In this document: positions 21,701-32,850 of the stretch, one piece after another
How positions within the stretch are numbered: the first letter of the stretch is position 1
Layout: every line of letters begins with the position of its first letter
From: Neoceratodus forsteri
Lineage: Eukaryota; Chordata; Ceratodontiformes; Ceratodontidae
Direction: 5' to 3'
Assembly (NCBI GenBank): GCA_016271365.2
Contig: JADMNL010000028.1
Span: forward strand, 55,818,001-55,882,000
Length of the DNA: 64,000 nucleotides
Made by a program: the position numbers and the translations under genes
The notes under the pieces: model-generated
The model's database searches: none
Seen by the model: only the letters and a program-made list of their open reading frames with translations
What the model was told of the DNA's origin: nothing

Positions 21701-22817
21701 GCTGTACCTCCAAGGAGGAGGGACAGAACCTACTTTGGAAATAGGCTCTGAAGTACTGCTGTGCCAAACCGAGCATCCTCCTAGCCTGGATATCCAGAGA
21801 GTAATGCTTGGTAAAGGTATGGACTGTTTTCCAGGTGGCTGCTTGACAAATTTCTAAGAGAGGCATATCCCTGGCAGCAGCCAGGGAAGCAGCTGTACCT
21901 CTTGTGAAATGAGCCCTCAGGCCTGAGGGTGGAGTTTTTCCCAGTTTTTCATAGCAGAATTGTATACAAGACACAATCCACCTGGCAATAGATCTTTTGG
22001 TGGCAGGTTTACCCTTTCCCACTTCTCCATAAGTGAGGAACAACTGGAGGGAGTTAAACCTGTGACCCTTGGTACACTATGTAGTAACTAAGGGCTCTTT
22101 TGACATCTAAACTGTGTAGCCTCCTTTCTCCTGGGAAGAATGATCAGTGAAGAAAACAGGGAGAGACATAGACTGGTTTAAATGGAAGTATGAAACCACT
22201 TTGGGCAAGAACCTTCTGTTGGTTCTAAGGACCACTTTATCCCTGTGAAATGAGATAAAATCATGTTCCACTGACAGGGCTTGCAATTCACTGATATGCC
22301 TAGCAGAGGTAATGGCTACCAGGAACACAGTTTTCCATGTCAAGTACTTAAGCTCTGCTAAAGACATAGGCTCAAAGGGGGGTTGCATAAGTTGAGCAAT
22401 GCAAACATTCAAATCCCAGGCAGGGGCAGGGTCTCTAAAAGGAGGATTGGTGTGAAGAAATCCTTTAAAAAATTTACAGAACACAGGATGGGAAGATAGT
22501 GAGGAAGGCTTCCCCACAGACAAAAATGCAGAAACAGCTGCCAAGTGTACCTTGAGTGTAGCTGGTCTAAGGCTTAGGCCATTAAGATGGACCATATAAT
22601 TCAGAACCGTAGGCAATTCAGCAGTGTCTGGAGAAATATGCTTCTTAGAACACCAAATGCTGAATCTTTTCCATTTGGAGTTGTAAGTCTTTCTGGTGGA
22701 GGACTTCCGAGAAGCCTTAAGGATATCCAGAACCCCTTGGGAAAGATGCAGATCTGCAGACTCTAACTCTTCAAGAGCCGTGCTTTGAGATTGAGAGACT
22801 GAAGATCGGGGTACCAA
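21561..22817 (-). pseudogene. DIRS-like tyrosine recombinase (nearly complete)
   Basis: Two open blocks on the minus strand, 22817-22107 and 22043-21561, are separated by a single interruption near 22045-22105. The N-terminal core-binding domain shows SSTRKTYNSKWKRFSIWCSK and VHLAAVSAFLSVGK. The catalytic domain shows the first arginine in ITSARHISELQALS, the HxxR box in LRAHFTRGTAAS, and the nucleophile region in WKTVHTFTKHYSLD. These are the R-H-R-Y residues of the family, and all appear present. The protein would join circular cDNA to a target. It is the best preserved coding sequence in the window. Open frame runs on into the terminal repeat. Confidence 0.85.
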
Positions 22818-22924
22818 ATCCTTCCCTGAGAGGATGTTAACAGGTTGTAATTCCTAGGAAGAGACACAGGAAGATGGACTGCTAGGGACAGCAACAGGGG
22901 GTACCAGGGTTCACATCATTCACA

Positions 22925-23747
22925 AATCTTGACTGTCATGTACGGTATGGGCTGCACGCCCATTGGCTGTAGCTCTGCACCAATGGGCGTACAGCCCTAC
23001 TCAGTCAGTCGGCGAGCGGCCAGGGCAGCAGGCGGGTGGGATGCTGTCGCCGCCCGGCTGCGGGGAGCGGGTGGAGGGCTTCATGGGTGGGTGGGGGACA
23101 CTAGACACCAGGGAGATGTTTGGGGGTTGTAATGTGACATTCTGCCCACGATCGGGCTTTATGGTCCACTGGACCACCAGGGAGATATTCGGGTTGGGGA
23201 GGGTTACATTCTGCCCACGATCGGCACTGGGGGTTCATACACATTCTGCCCGCGATCGGGCTGTGGGAGATATGTGGGGGTTTCACGTAACTGTGATGCC
23301 CGCGATCGGGCTGTGGAGATGTGTTGGGGGGGGTTCATGTTACTTTATGCCCACGATCGGGCTGGTGGGGGGGCACAGGGACCGAGTTGGGGGCCAGCCA
23401 GGGGTGGCAGCTGCTGTGTTGTGCCCTGAAATACAGCAGCTCACCTGTGGGTGGCCCTCAACTTGATCCTTTTTTTTTTGGCTCAAGGTTGTGCAGGCGC
23501 AGGTTGGGGGTTGCGCATGCACAACTCTACACAACCCGACTGAATATCGGGTTGCGCAGGTTATGCATGGTTCCTCCCCCTCCTGTTGAGCATGCATTCA
23601 TTTGCATTGCTCTTTTGCGCAACCTGTTGCCAGTGGAGCAACTGCCTCCTGCTGAATAGTGCAGAATGGCGCAATGTAGGACTTGTGCATGTGCAACCCT
23701 GTTGCGCATGGAGCAACCCTTCTGAATATCTGGGCCCTAGTATGCAA
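22925..23747. mobile_element. Foldback DNA element, right arm (third locus)
   Basis: Starts with GTACGGTATGGGCTGCACG, the inner end of the left arm at 2390-2300 reversed, then AATGGGCGTACAGCCCTAC, CAGTCAGTCGGC, repeated CC(G/A)CGATCGGGCT units (23150, 23218, 23252, 23302, 23355), CAGCTCACCTGTGGGTGGCC (shared with 7686) and GAATATCGGGTTGCGCAGG, and ends GAATATCTGGGCCC. It keeps the inner arm end that the 7295-7970 arm has lost. No left arm is found before 21135. Confidence 0.7.
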
Positions 23748-23749
23748 GT

Positions 23750-23845
23750 GGAGGTTGTGAGATTCAAACTCAGGTCTGGTCTGCTGGATGTATCAAGCTC
23801 GTTCACAACTCATTCCTCTAACCTCTAGGCTATACTGCCATTATA
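23750..23845 (-). mobile_element. tRNA-derived SINE remnant
   Basis: On the minus strand it reads GGCAGTATAGCCTAGAGGTT (A-box-like) and about 60 bases later GAGTTTGAATCTC (B-box-like). The spacing and boxes fit the head of a tRNA-derived SINE. It does not fold into an intact tRNA that I would call functional. Confidence 0.5.
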
Positions 23846-24115
23846 ATAATTTTACAAATGTTGTTTGGGTACTGTGATGAGGAGGTGTGATCAGGTGTAG
23901 ACAGTGGGTGGGGAGATGTGGCAAATATTTCATGGCTGGGTTTGCAGTGAGCTGAACAGGGGTGGGGAAAAGGTGTTCTTGTAGTTTTTTTTATTAAGAA
24001 TGAATAGTAGTTCTTGAATACAAATAGTCTGCTGCTTGGGAGTGGCTCCGGAGTACTCAGGAACCGAATCTTGTGGTATTCAGGAAATACTATTTGATTC
24101 CTGCATAGCCCTTCT

Positions 24116-24515
24116 ATGTACTATAAAAAGTAACCTACGACTTTTAATCTCAATGGACAGATATAGTTGTCTGCAGTTACTCAAGGAAGCATTCTACAGA
24201 CATGAACATTTTTCAGCAGCGTTACTGTATAAAAGTAACAAAAGTAATGTAATCTTGTAGCAACACTTCCCTCATCTTCAGCATGATAGCAGATAACAGA
24301 AATGAGATGGGATTAGAGCACATTTTTATATCCTTTCTTTGTAATGAAATGCCTTGTTTAAAACCTGTATTTAAAATATTTTTACATTTGCATGTTGGAG
24401 TAAAGCTTAGGGTGGGTAGTAGCTAAAGTTAGGAAAGGATAGATAGGGGAAGGAAAAAACAGTCAGATGAATGGGTATAGCTTTTATGAGAAAGGGGACT
24501 CGTATTGACTGTTTA
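24116..24515. other. No gene seen
   Basis: AT-rich sequence without recognised features. Confidence 0.3.
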
Positions 24516-25345
24516 TCTCTGCAGGTCTGTCAGCAGCTTGTTACTAAAATGGTGCTCCCACTCTTCGACTATGTGAATGTGGTCTGTTACTGCCCCTTCC
24601 TCTTCCCATGCCAGAGTGCACACCGTCTGTAATGCCTTTCGTCACTTTGCTGCCAGCTTCCCTCCTCGAACTCACCACTGCTCCACTGCTCCTCCCTAAC
24701 CATCCTTCCCCTACCTTCAGATTGCCAGTCCTGCTGCTCCTGCTTCCTCCAAATACTGGCTTGGGTCCCTTACCTCTTATCGATCCTCACTCCTCTCTCC
24801 CATTAGCTCTGCCTCATACTTCCTCCACTGCAGGGAACTTCGCATTTTCTCCACTGCCCACTCTCACTCCTGTGCTGGGCAGTCAGCCTTCTCTTGTCAC
24901 CTTCCCTCTATGTGGAACCTGCTCTCTTCCCCTCCATCTCTCCCCTCCCGTGGCTTCCTCAGGCACCCACTAAACTCCTCCCTACCCCCTGTTCTAGTCA
25001 TGTTTCTCCCTGATCCTTCTGTGTTGGATCCCCTACTTTCCATGATGTTGGGTCTTCTCCTGGGTTCTGCCTCAGCTGGTATCTGGCTCCCTACCTTTCT
25101 ACTTCTGCACTGCCATCATCCCCCTGCGTTGATCTCTGTTTGCACATTATTGCTGCTCATTGTGTCATGCTGCCTTGCTTTGCACTTGTGCCATGTTATA
25201 TTGCACATTGATTGCATGTTATTTGCACAGTGCATTGATGTAGAGCATGTTTTGTTGTATTTCCTGTTCTCTTCCCCAGGGGGTGCATTTGGAGATGGGC
25301 CTCAGTCCAGTCTGCCTTGCCTGGAAACCAATTTTCAAATAACTA
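24516..25345 (+). mobile_element. LINE RT 3' end and UTR (L2/Rex-like)
   Basis: The frame near 24532 gives LVTKMVLPLFDYVNVV, the conserved block after RT domain 7 in L2/Rex-type LINEs, followed by serine/proline-rich remnants (24608-24973) including a PSLWNLLSSP-type segment equivalent to the W-N-x-L block. The tail holds TTGCACATTGATTGC repeats and ends TAAATGAATAAATA near 25355. 5'-truncated. It ends about 100 bases before a host exon. Confidence 0.6.
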
Positions 25346-25452
25346 AATGAATAAATATAAGGAGTAAGGTTACGCCCATACATAAATCATATATTTTATT
25401 TAGATTTTCAGTTGTTTCAAGTACTAAAGCTGTCTTGTGCTTTTGTGTGTAG

Positions 25453-25605
25453 GCACATGGTGGCACAGAAGACAGCCGAACTGGAGTCCAGAAATAAATG
25501 CCTAATGCAAACCATAGAAGAACAGCATAAACATCTAATGAAGTTTGACGAGGCACATTTCTACGATCAAGAACAAATTGGCTATTTAAACAAGCAAATT
25601 GAGAG
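25453..25605 (+). CDS. Host gene exon A, coiled-coil protein
   Basis: 153-base open exon between acceptor TTTTGTGTGTAG and donor AG|GTAAGTGC. It enters and leaves in phase 2 (one base completes the first codon; two bases start the last). The peptide HMVAQKTAELESRNKCLMQT, continuing into a KHLMKFDEAHFYDQEQIGYL segment, is charged and heptad-like, as in a coiled coil. Codon use and composition are unlike the surrounding repeats, and there are no stops. I do not recognise the protein. The exon sits between a LINE remnant and a CR1 element, inside a very large gene. Confidence 0.7.
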
Positions 25606-26165
25606 GTAAGTGCTACAATGAAAAGTTTACATATATTAATGCAACTGTAATTATTCATGTGAAATGTTTTCTGCTATACATTCACCAGAACTCCAGACTG
25701 CTCTAGCCTGATGATTTTGCTAGTAAAGTATGATTAAAAATAGTAGGTACTGATCTCTTGTGTTTGAGAATATTAGTGTCGTGTTCACATGATGTCAGTG
25801 TAAGCAGCTGAGTAGGGAAGGTACTTGTGTAGCCAGGCTGATTATGTTAATTTATATTAACACCATGGTGCTCTCCATTTATAACCCATAAATCTCCCTA
25901 ACATTACATACAGTACTTAACTGCACATAATACTTGGCTGGGGAATGGTGTCGCTCAAGGGGGGTATGGCTTGGGGGTGGCTGAGGTAGAATCTGGGACA
26001 GGACTGACCTGTACACTGGGGACTGATTACACCTGAGCAAAGAGGGGAAAGCAATACTGAAGCAGAAGATAGAGGAGTATGCTGGAACAAAGATGGATTT
26101 AAACTAGAGGGTGGTGGTGAGTGGTCAGCTGGTAGACGAGGCTCCCGGAGTTGAGGCCTGACAAG
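25606..26165. other. Intron sequence, no gene seen
   Basis: Immediately downstream of the exon donor. Nothing recognised until the CR1 element. Confidence 0.4.
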
Positions 26166-26244
26166 CATACCCCCCCGATTAATGGGGAAGGAAAAAAGGG
26201 GAGGAGATACAATGGGGGAAGGGAGAAGGGTTAGGGAGGGGAAG

Positions 26245-26900
26245 GGAGTGGGTTGGAGAGTGGTCTCACTGAACACGAGGAGCCTTGGAAACAAGTCAAC
26301 TGAGCTTCCGGCTCAATTGGCAGAAGCGAAAGTGGATATTGTGGCCATCATGGCAACATGGGCCACCCAGTACTGGAATGGGAGTTGGTGGTCCTGGGGT
26401 ATAGGATATTTAGAAAGGATATGACCAGGGGGGGTGGTCATCGATGTGCGAGAGGGGATAAGGTGTGCAATGGATGAGGGGGAGGAGGGCAGGGTAGAGG
26501 TTCTATGGATGCATTTTCAGAACTCAAATGGCAGGACACTGAAGATGAGAGTAGTTTACAGACCACCAGCTCAACTGAAGGACCTGGACAGGGACTTAGC
26601 TGAGCAAATCTGAAGCGTCTACAGGAAGGGTAACACAGTGGTAGTAGGGGACTTCAACCTACCTGGGGTGGATTGGAGTACCCCAGCCACCACAAGTGCA
26701 AGGGAGCAAGTCCTGTTACAGGCATTTCAGGACAGCTTCTTGATGCAGTTGGTCCATGGGCCAACTCGGATAGGAAATACTCTGGACCTTGTATTACCCA
26801 ATGCAGAGATGTTAAGGGATCTGGGGGTGGAGAACCCACTGCCGGGGAGTGATCACTACTCGATGTGGTTCACACTCAACATAGGGAGGGAAGCTGGGGG
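26245..26900 (+). pseudogene. CR1 AP-endonuclease domain remnant
   Basis: Begins VSLNTRSLGNKSTELPAQLA with the N of the metal-binding N-terminus, and DIVAIMATW, where the family has an ETW-type box (E is missing). Later come VVGDFNLPGVDWS (the GDFN catalytic block) and PGSDHYSMWF (the SDH box). It would nick target DNA to prime reverse transcription. A frame break lies between 26424 and 26638. Confidence 0.8.
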
Positions 26901-27463
26901 TACAGGTGCCAAGGTGATTGACTTTAGGTGGGTGGGCTTTAAAAACATAAGAAAAATTCTGGCGGAGCACCTGGTGGGGATTCAGCTAGGCTGGGATGCA
27001 AGTCAGAAGTGGGATGTCATAAAAAAGTGGATAGTGGAGGCTACGGGGGCATGTACTAGAACACAGAGCAAGAAAGGGAGGGCAAAGGAGCCCAGTTGGA
27101 TGACTCAGGAGGGAGAGATCCAAGAGAGAGGCATTCCAGAGGTTCAAAAGGTCAGGGAGAGGAGAACACAAGAAGATGTACACAAAGAAATCCAGAGAGG
27201 CCACCAAACTAGTCAGAGCAGCCAGGGCTTCCAGGGAACTGAGGCTGGCACAGGGTATTAAAAAATGAAAAAAAGATTTCTCCAGATACATAAGGGAAAG
27301 AAGGAACAACAAGGACCAATTAGTGAGGATAAAAAAGGACAGGGGGTGGGTGGAGAGAGGGGAGGATCAGGCAGAGGCATTAAATGAATACTTCTGTACT
27401 GTATTCATGCCAGAGAAAGTGGGATAGGTACCACAAGGGAGGGGTGCGTTAGGCAGGGGGAGA

Positions 27464-28960
27464 GTGGGGGTGACAGATGTAAGGATTACTGAGGACAGGG
27501 TACTGGAAGGACTGAGGGCACTGAGGGTGGACAAGGCACCTGGTCCAGATGGTATTTATTCTAGGGTACTCAAGGAGCTGGCTGAGATTCTGGTAGGACC
27601 ACTGGCTGACCTGTTCAATACCTCCCTGGACATGGGATGCATACCACAGGAGTGGAGGATGGCCCACATTGTGCCCATCCTCAAAGTGGCCCAAAGGATG
27701 AAGCAGAAACTACAGCCCAGTGAGCCTCACATCAATCGTGGGGAAGCTCATGGTGACAATCCTGAAAGAGAGGCAGGGGACCTTTTTGGAGGACAATGGA
27801 CTCCAGGATGAACATCAGCATGAGTATGTCTCTGCCAGATCCTACCAGATCAACCTCATTGAGTACTACAATTGAGTGACAAGGAAACTAGACAAGGGCC
27901 ATGCAGTGGATGTCCTGTATTTCAGATTTCAGCATGGCCTCTAACTCTGTGCCACACAGGAGGGTGGGGAAAGCTGGAAGTTGTGTGGGTGGGAGCAAAG
28001 TTGGTGAAATGGATAATGAATTGACTAAGTGGTAGGTAGTAGAGGGTGGTAGTGGGAGGGGAACTCTCAGCACTGAGGGCATTAATGAGCTGGATGCCAC
28101 ATGGATCAGTGCTGGGGCTGGTGTTGTTCAGGTTATTCACAGATGATATCTCACATGGGATCCAAAGTAAGTTATGTCTATTTGCAGACAACACCAAAAT
28201 GGGGGCAGTGGTTGATGACATTGAGGAATGGAAGAGGCTACAGGATGACCTAACTAAACTGCAGAAATGGTCAGAAACATGGCAGCTGGGGTTCAATGCC
28301 AAGAAGTGCAAGGTAATGCACTTTGGAGCAAAGATGAAGGGGAGGGACTATTAGCTGAAAAAAGATACAGTTGAGTAACACTGTGGAGGAAAATGACCTG
28401 AGGTACGTATAACGGGTAGCATGAACAACTCTGCTTAATGCAGAAAGGTGGCAGCAAAGGCCAACAAGATGCTGGGCTGTATAGCGAGGGAAATCTCCTT
28501 CAGAGGTAGGGCGGTAGTCCTCCCCCTGTATAGGTCACTGGTCAGGCCGTACCTGGAGTACTGCATGCAGTTCTGGCACCCGTACCTGAGGAAGGATGTC
28601 ACACTGTTGGAGAGGGTGCAGTGTCAAGTGACAAAGATGACACAGGGATTGGAGGGCGAGCCCTATAAGGAAAACCTGAGTGAGATGGATATGTATTCAT
28701 TGGCAGAGAGGAGGATGGGGAGGTACATGATTGAGACCACTAAGTACTTGAAAGGGATGAACAAGACTCGAACAGAGGGGATCTTCCAATTAAGAAGAGG
28801 AAGGGACATGAGAGGGCAGTCTCAGACTGGAGGGGTAAGATTCAGGAGAGAGGTAAGGAGACAGTTCTTCACGGAAAGGGTGGTGAGCAAGTGGAACACT
28901 CTACCACAGGAGGTGGTGACCTGTAAGATGGTGGGAGTTTCAAGAGGGGATGGGATGTGA
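27464..28960 (+). pseudogene. CR1 reverse transcriptase remnant
   Basis: Shows LRVDKAPGPDGIYSRVLKEL at 27510-27570, then IPQEWRMAHIVPILK, a degraded palm A block near 27900, VLGLVLFRLFTDDI at 28110 and LFADNTKMGAV at 28180, where the usual catalytic YADD is FADN. The later block LPLYRSLVRPYLEYCMQFW (28525) and the WNTLPQEVV terminus (28900) are typical CR1. The changed D-to-N residue and several frame breaks make it inactive. Confidence 0.85.
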
Positions 28961-29329
28961 TGGGACAAGGTGAGGAGGAGGGTAACTCTAAGGAGGGGAG
29001 GAGTGGGAGGGGCAGCTGCGAGATGACGGTCTAGCTGCACAGTCGAGCAGACTCGACAGACCGTAAGGTCTATTTCTGCTGGCTTTCTCACATGTTCATT
29101 GGTACAATTTAAAATGTCAAGAAATCACATTCTTCCTTACTGAAGATATTTGCATGAAAGCAGGTTTACTGGCCCTCAAATATCATCTGTTCTTGCTGCT
29201 TTTCATGCTCTGAAGTCATAATCCTCTGCTAGTTATGCCAGAAATATTCCATGGAAACAAATACAGAAGAAATAAGCAATGTGCACAGTGGAAGTCTAAG
29301 AGAAAACATCATGTTTTATCCAGCTTTTT

Positions 29330-29745
29330 CAAACATAGAAACAAAGAAGTTGACAGCAGATAAGGGCCGCAAGGCCCATCCAGTTTGCCCATTTATTTTT
29401 CTACCTTATAAATGCGCCATCAGCCTTTGCTCTGTCAGTGGCCTATCTATTCATAGTCATTTGTATTGCTCCCTTATGCCTATCCCATGCCTGTTTGAAG
29501 CCCTGCACTGTATTCATAGCCACCACTTCTTGTGGTAGGCCATTCCATACATCCCCACCCTTTCTGTGAAAAGAACTTCCTCACATTACACCTTAATCGG
29601 CCTCCCTCTAACCTCATGCTGTGTCCTCTTGTCCTGCTATTTTTCTTATATTGAAACCAGTTAGACTCTTTCACCTTGTTAATGCTCTTAAGGTGTTTGA
29701 ATGTTTCAATCATATCACCTTTCTCCCCCTTTGCTCTGGGTATAC
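29330..29745 (-). mobile_element. CR1 3' end, minus strand
   Basis: On the minus strand it gives MIETFKHLKSINKVKES and RKFFSQKGWG with a split W-N-x-L-P block, then a 3' UTR ending near 29335 in AAACATAGAAACAAAG when read on plus, the inverse of the usual TTCTATGTTTCTATG tail. 5'-truncated. Confidence 0.75.
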
Positions 29746-30169
29746 ATATTGAACTCAGTTAATCTGTCCTCACATGTTTTTCTGATCGCAGTCCCTGCAC
29801 CATTTGGTGCTCCCTTTTGCCATCATCACAACTGCAGTGTGCTTTTTTCCCATTGGATGTTGCCCTTCCACCACCCGATGGTGTGAGCATAGTCAAAGTG
29901 AGTCAGACACACATAGTAAACCCCTGTTGGAATGTAAGCTCCCTGGTGCACCACAGTGGTTGCTGTGGCACTGGAACATTGTTACCACACGGCAAAGCTA
30001 ACCGCTACCCTCACTTTGCTGAAACAGCTCCTGATTTCAGTTCCAAATCGATGTCACCAGCACTGTTGGGTTATTGGGCAGCCTATAAAAAAATCCTGGT
30101 TTAATGAAAATGTCTGCAGTACTGAGCATGGGTGATGCTGAATTTCACATTTGGTGAATTTTATATATA

Positions 30170-30430
30170 TAGAGGTAATGTGAGGAAGTGTTTTTCACAG
30201 AGAGGGTTGTGGATGCATGGAACAGCCTCCCTGAGAAGGTCATGGAGTCAAGAACAGTGGGGAAATTCAAGAATGCATGGGACAGACATAAGGCAGTCCT
30301 AGTGGGGGATAGGAGGAAGTAAGCTGTTGGTTAATTAGGATTTGCATCTTATCTGTCAGGTAGGAAAATGGGCATACTAGGTGGGCCAAGCAGTCCTTAT
30401 CTGCCATCAAATTCTATGTTTCTATGTTTC
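30170..30430 (+). mobile_element. CR1 3' end, plus strand
   Basis: GAGGAAGTGTTTTTCACAGA through GGGCCAAGCAGTCCTTATCT to AAATTCTATGTTTCTATGTT, the standard CR1 3' terminus with its short tandem tail. 5'-truncated. Confidence 0.8.
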
Positions 30431-31125
30431 ACAGCAGTACAGCAGTTGCCAAGGGGGTGAAGAGGTGGACAATAGTCCATTCAAAGGCAAAAGAGTCTTG
30501 CAGGAGCTCACTAAATTGAAGGTGGACAAAGCGACAGAGCCAGATGGCATACACCCAAGGATATTAACAGAACTGTGAAGGGAGATAGCAGTACCTCTGG
30601 CAGCCATGTTCACTGAGTCATTCAACATGACTGAACTGGAGGAGGGCACATGTGGTCCCTCTACACAAGTCCGGCAGCAGGGAGGAGGCAGGGAACAATA
30701 GGCCGTTCAGCCTCAACTCAGTAGTGGGGAAGATCATGGAGACATTCCTTAAAGAAAGGATAGTGGGACATCTAGTTGCCATCGGAACCTAGGACCGTAG
30801 ACAACATGGATTCACAGTGGGGACATCATGTCAGATAAATTTGGTTAATTTCTTTGACTGGGTGACAAAGGAAGTGAATCAGGGTGGGGCAGTGGACAAA
30901 GCTTACCTTGATTTCAGCAAAGCCTTTGACACCATCCCATATAGGAGGCTGATAAACTAGCTGGGTAGGCTGGGCATGGGGGAAAGGGTGGAAAACTGGG
31001 TTAGAAACTGGCTAACAGACAGGAGGTAGAGAGTGGGGGTAAATGGTGTGCAGTCTAGGGAGAGGGGGCGACCAGTGGGGTGCAGCAGGGTTTGGTCCTG
31101 GGGCCAGTTCTGTTCTATGTCTTCA
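30431..31125 (+). mobile_element. CR1 RT fragment, plus strand
   Basis: Frame pieces give LTKLKVDKATEPDGIHPRIL near 30510, a degraded DFSKAFDTIP-type block near 30910-30940, and a degraded QQGLVLGPVLFYVF near 31080-31120. Multiple frameshifts. It is cut off at about 31130 by the array-bearing repeat, so it lacks the YADD box. Confidence 0.7.
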
Positions 31126-31129
31126 TGTC

Positions 31130-32850
31130 TGAAGGGAATTTTTTCACCAATTTTTTGACATAGCCATTTTAAGACCTCTGCTCATGAACAGTGTCACTGT
31201 AATTTTCTTAATCTGTCCCAAACATTGATTGCGTATACAGACTGAGCGCCATTGCGTACTACATGCACAGAAACACATTTTGGGTGACGTGAAAATGACA
31301 GATGTACTGCTCATAAGAGTTGTGATAAAATGGCAATGTTGAAAATCTGAGTGCAAATATTAAAAATTAGCAAACCATACTATCGTCATGAGGAACTGCA
31401 CAATGTACACTCAGAAACAGTCATTTTTAGAATTTTTCACAAAATTTTCAACATAGCCATTTTAAGACCTCTGCTCATGAACAGTGTCATTGTGTGATTT
31501 TCTTAATATGTCCCATACATTGATTTCACAAACCGACCGCCATTGTGCGCCACTTAATGGAAACACGCTTTTGGGTGAGATGTGAAAATGACAGCTGTAC
31601 TGCTCAAAAGGAGGTGTGGTAAAATGGTAATGTTGAAAATCTGGAGAGAAAATATTGAAAATTCGTGAACTAACGAAAAAAGTCCTGAACTGCGCAGAAC
31701 ACACTTGAAATACAGTCATTTTTAGGAATTTGTTCAACAAATTTGGCAACATAGACTTTTTGAGAGCCCACCTTATGAACACTGGCAATGTCATTTCATT
31801 AATCAGTCCCAAAAGGTGATTTCATGCAGTGACCACGAAATCACTCTTCGGGCCCGATTAACACCATGGCAGTGCAAGAATTCATGAGGAGGGGTCCCAA
31901 AAACCCCATGTTGGAAAATTTGGGCCCAAAATCCCCAAAAATGCTTGAGATATGCAACAAAGTTGAAAAAACCCATCTATCCCATTATACTGCTTACCGG
32001 CATTTCCTCAGTTCGCGGTCGGCTTTGAAGGGTGCAGATGTGTTCCCAGTCCATCGAAGATCGTCACGCCAAGCTCCGGAGGTAAGTATGGGGTGGGGAG
32101 GCAGGGTGCGCAGTGGGTAGGTGCGGCTTGTAGGAGGGGGGGCAGGGAGAAGCGCCGAGGAACTGTTTTTGGATTTACAGGTTTTTTTTGACTAAGACAA
32201 TGAAGGACGTTTGCGTGGCAGCTGGAAGGCTGTTGGGGGGGCTGGAACCAACAGGGGATTGGGCACCCCCTTGTCAGCCATAAAATCACTTTGCCACACT
32301 GGGGTGGTCTCCCAGCGTGGCATCTGGATGCTTTGGTGGGGCGGGGGCATGCAGCGGATGGGGGATTGGGCACCCTCGGCCATATAAAACATTTTGCCAC
32401 ACTGGGTGGGCTCCAGCATGGCACCTGGATGCTTTGGGGAGGGAGGCGTGCAGCCGACTGGGGATTGGGCACCCCATCAGCATAAGACATTTTGCCACAC
32501 TGGGGTGGGCCCCAGTGTGGCACCTGATGCTTTGGGAGGCGTGGAGCAGACGGGGTATTGGGCACCCCATTGGCTGTACAGTGTGGGGAGGAGGAAGGTG
32601 CATGAGCACGCGGTGTGCGTGCGATGCCGCGTGTGGAGGGGAGCTCACTGCTCACTGAGCGAACTCTCCTTTCAACTGTATACCACTGCATTTTCAACTG
32701 CTGTCATAGACAGCTGCAGCAGAGATTGGGGGACTGTGGCCACGCCTGCAAACACACTGACTGCATTGGAAGACAGGTGCCACACCTCCGAAAACTCGGA
32801 TGATGGCACTGTGTTTCTTGCATGTGTGTGCAAGCAACATAAAAATGAAT
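31130..32850 (-). mobile_element. Array-bearing repeat family, copy 3 (inverted)
   Basis: Two diverged array units (about 31140-31740, with CATAGCCATTTTAAGACCTC at both 31158 and 31450) are followed by the conserved core ending near 32090, then a GC-rich section in which CACACTGGGGTGG(G/T)C with GATTGGGCACCCC recurs about every 95 bases (32295, 32398, 32497). The terminal section has GCTGTCATAGACAGC and CCACGCCTGC (inverse of GCAGGCGTGG at 9585). It interrupts the CR1 fragment before it. Confidence 0.6.

Larger units (their letters stand above)
21135..22860 (-). mobile_element. DIRS-like retroelement, second subfamily (5'-truncated)
   Basis: Contains a well preserved tyrosine recombinase and the terminal repeat complex. 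No RT, RNase H or gag is present: the element stops near 22860 and the foldback arm begins at about 22925. The terminal repeats differ from those at 2461-2560, so this is another subfamily. Confidence 0.7.
20290..24115. mobile_element. Composite block bounded by inverted arms
   Basis: 20400-20535 (AACACCCTTTCCTCACCC, then GAGCTCACTGCAAACCC) is the reverse complement of about 23865-23990 (GGGTTTGCAGTGAGCTGAAC, then GGGGAAAAGGTGTTC). Outside these lie TATTCGG- and TATTCAG-rich segments on the left (20310-20380) and ACCGAATC/TATTCAGG on the right (24060-24090). The arms thus enclose a LINE-like tail, a DIRS-like element, a foldback arm and a SINE. It could be one transposon with later insertions, or coincident fragments. 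Confidence 0.5.
26170..29100 (+). mobile_element. CR1-like LINE, nearly full ORF2, degenerate
   Basis: Endonuclease region (26245-26900), RT region (about 27460-28350), C-terminal segment (28448-28960) and a 3' end with GGTCTATTTCTGCTGGC near 29070 follow in the normal LINE order. ORF1 is not recognised. Many frameshifts and stops. Confidence 0.85.

Noticed and set aside
23750..23845. tRNA gene
   Set aside because: Only A- and B-box-like segments are present, without a convincing cloverleaf. A SINE head fits better.
24608..25350. Pro/Ser/Leu-rich plus-strand open frames
   Set aside because: They are the degraded C-terminal region and UTR of a LINE, in C/T-rich sequence, not a host gene.
32008..32697. 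229-codon minus-strand frame
   Set aside because: It spans the 95-base GC-rich minisatellite of the array-bearing repeat. Repeated Pro/His/Cys segments reflect the DNA repeat.
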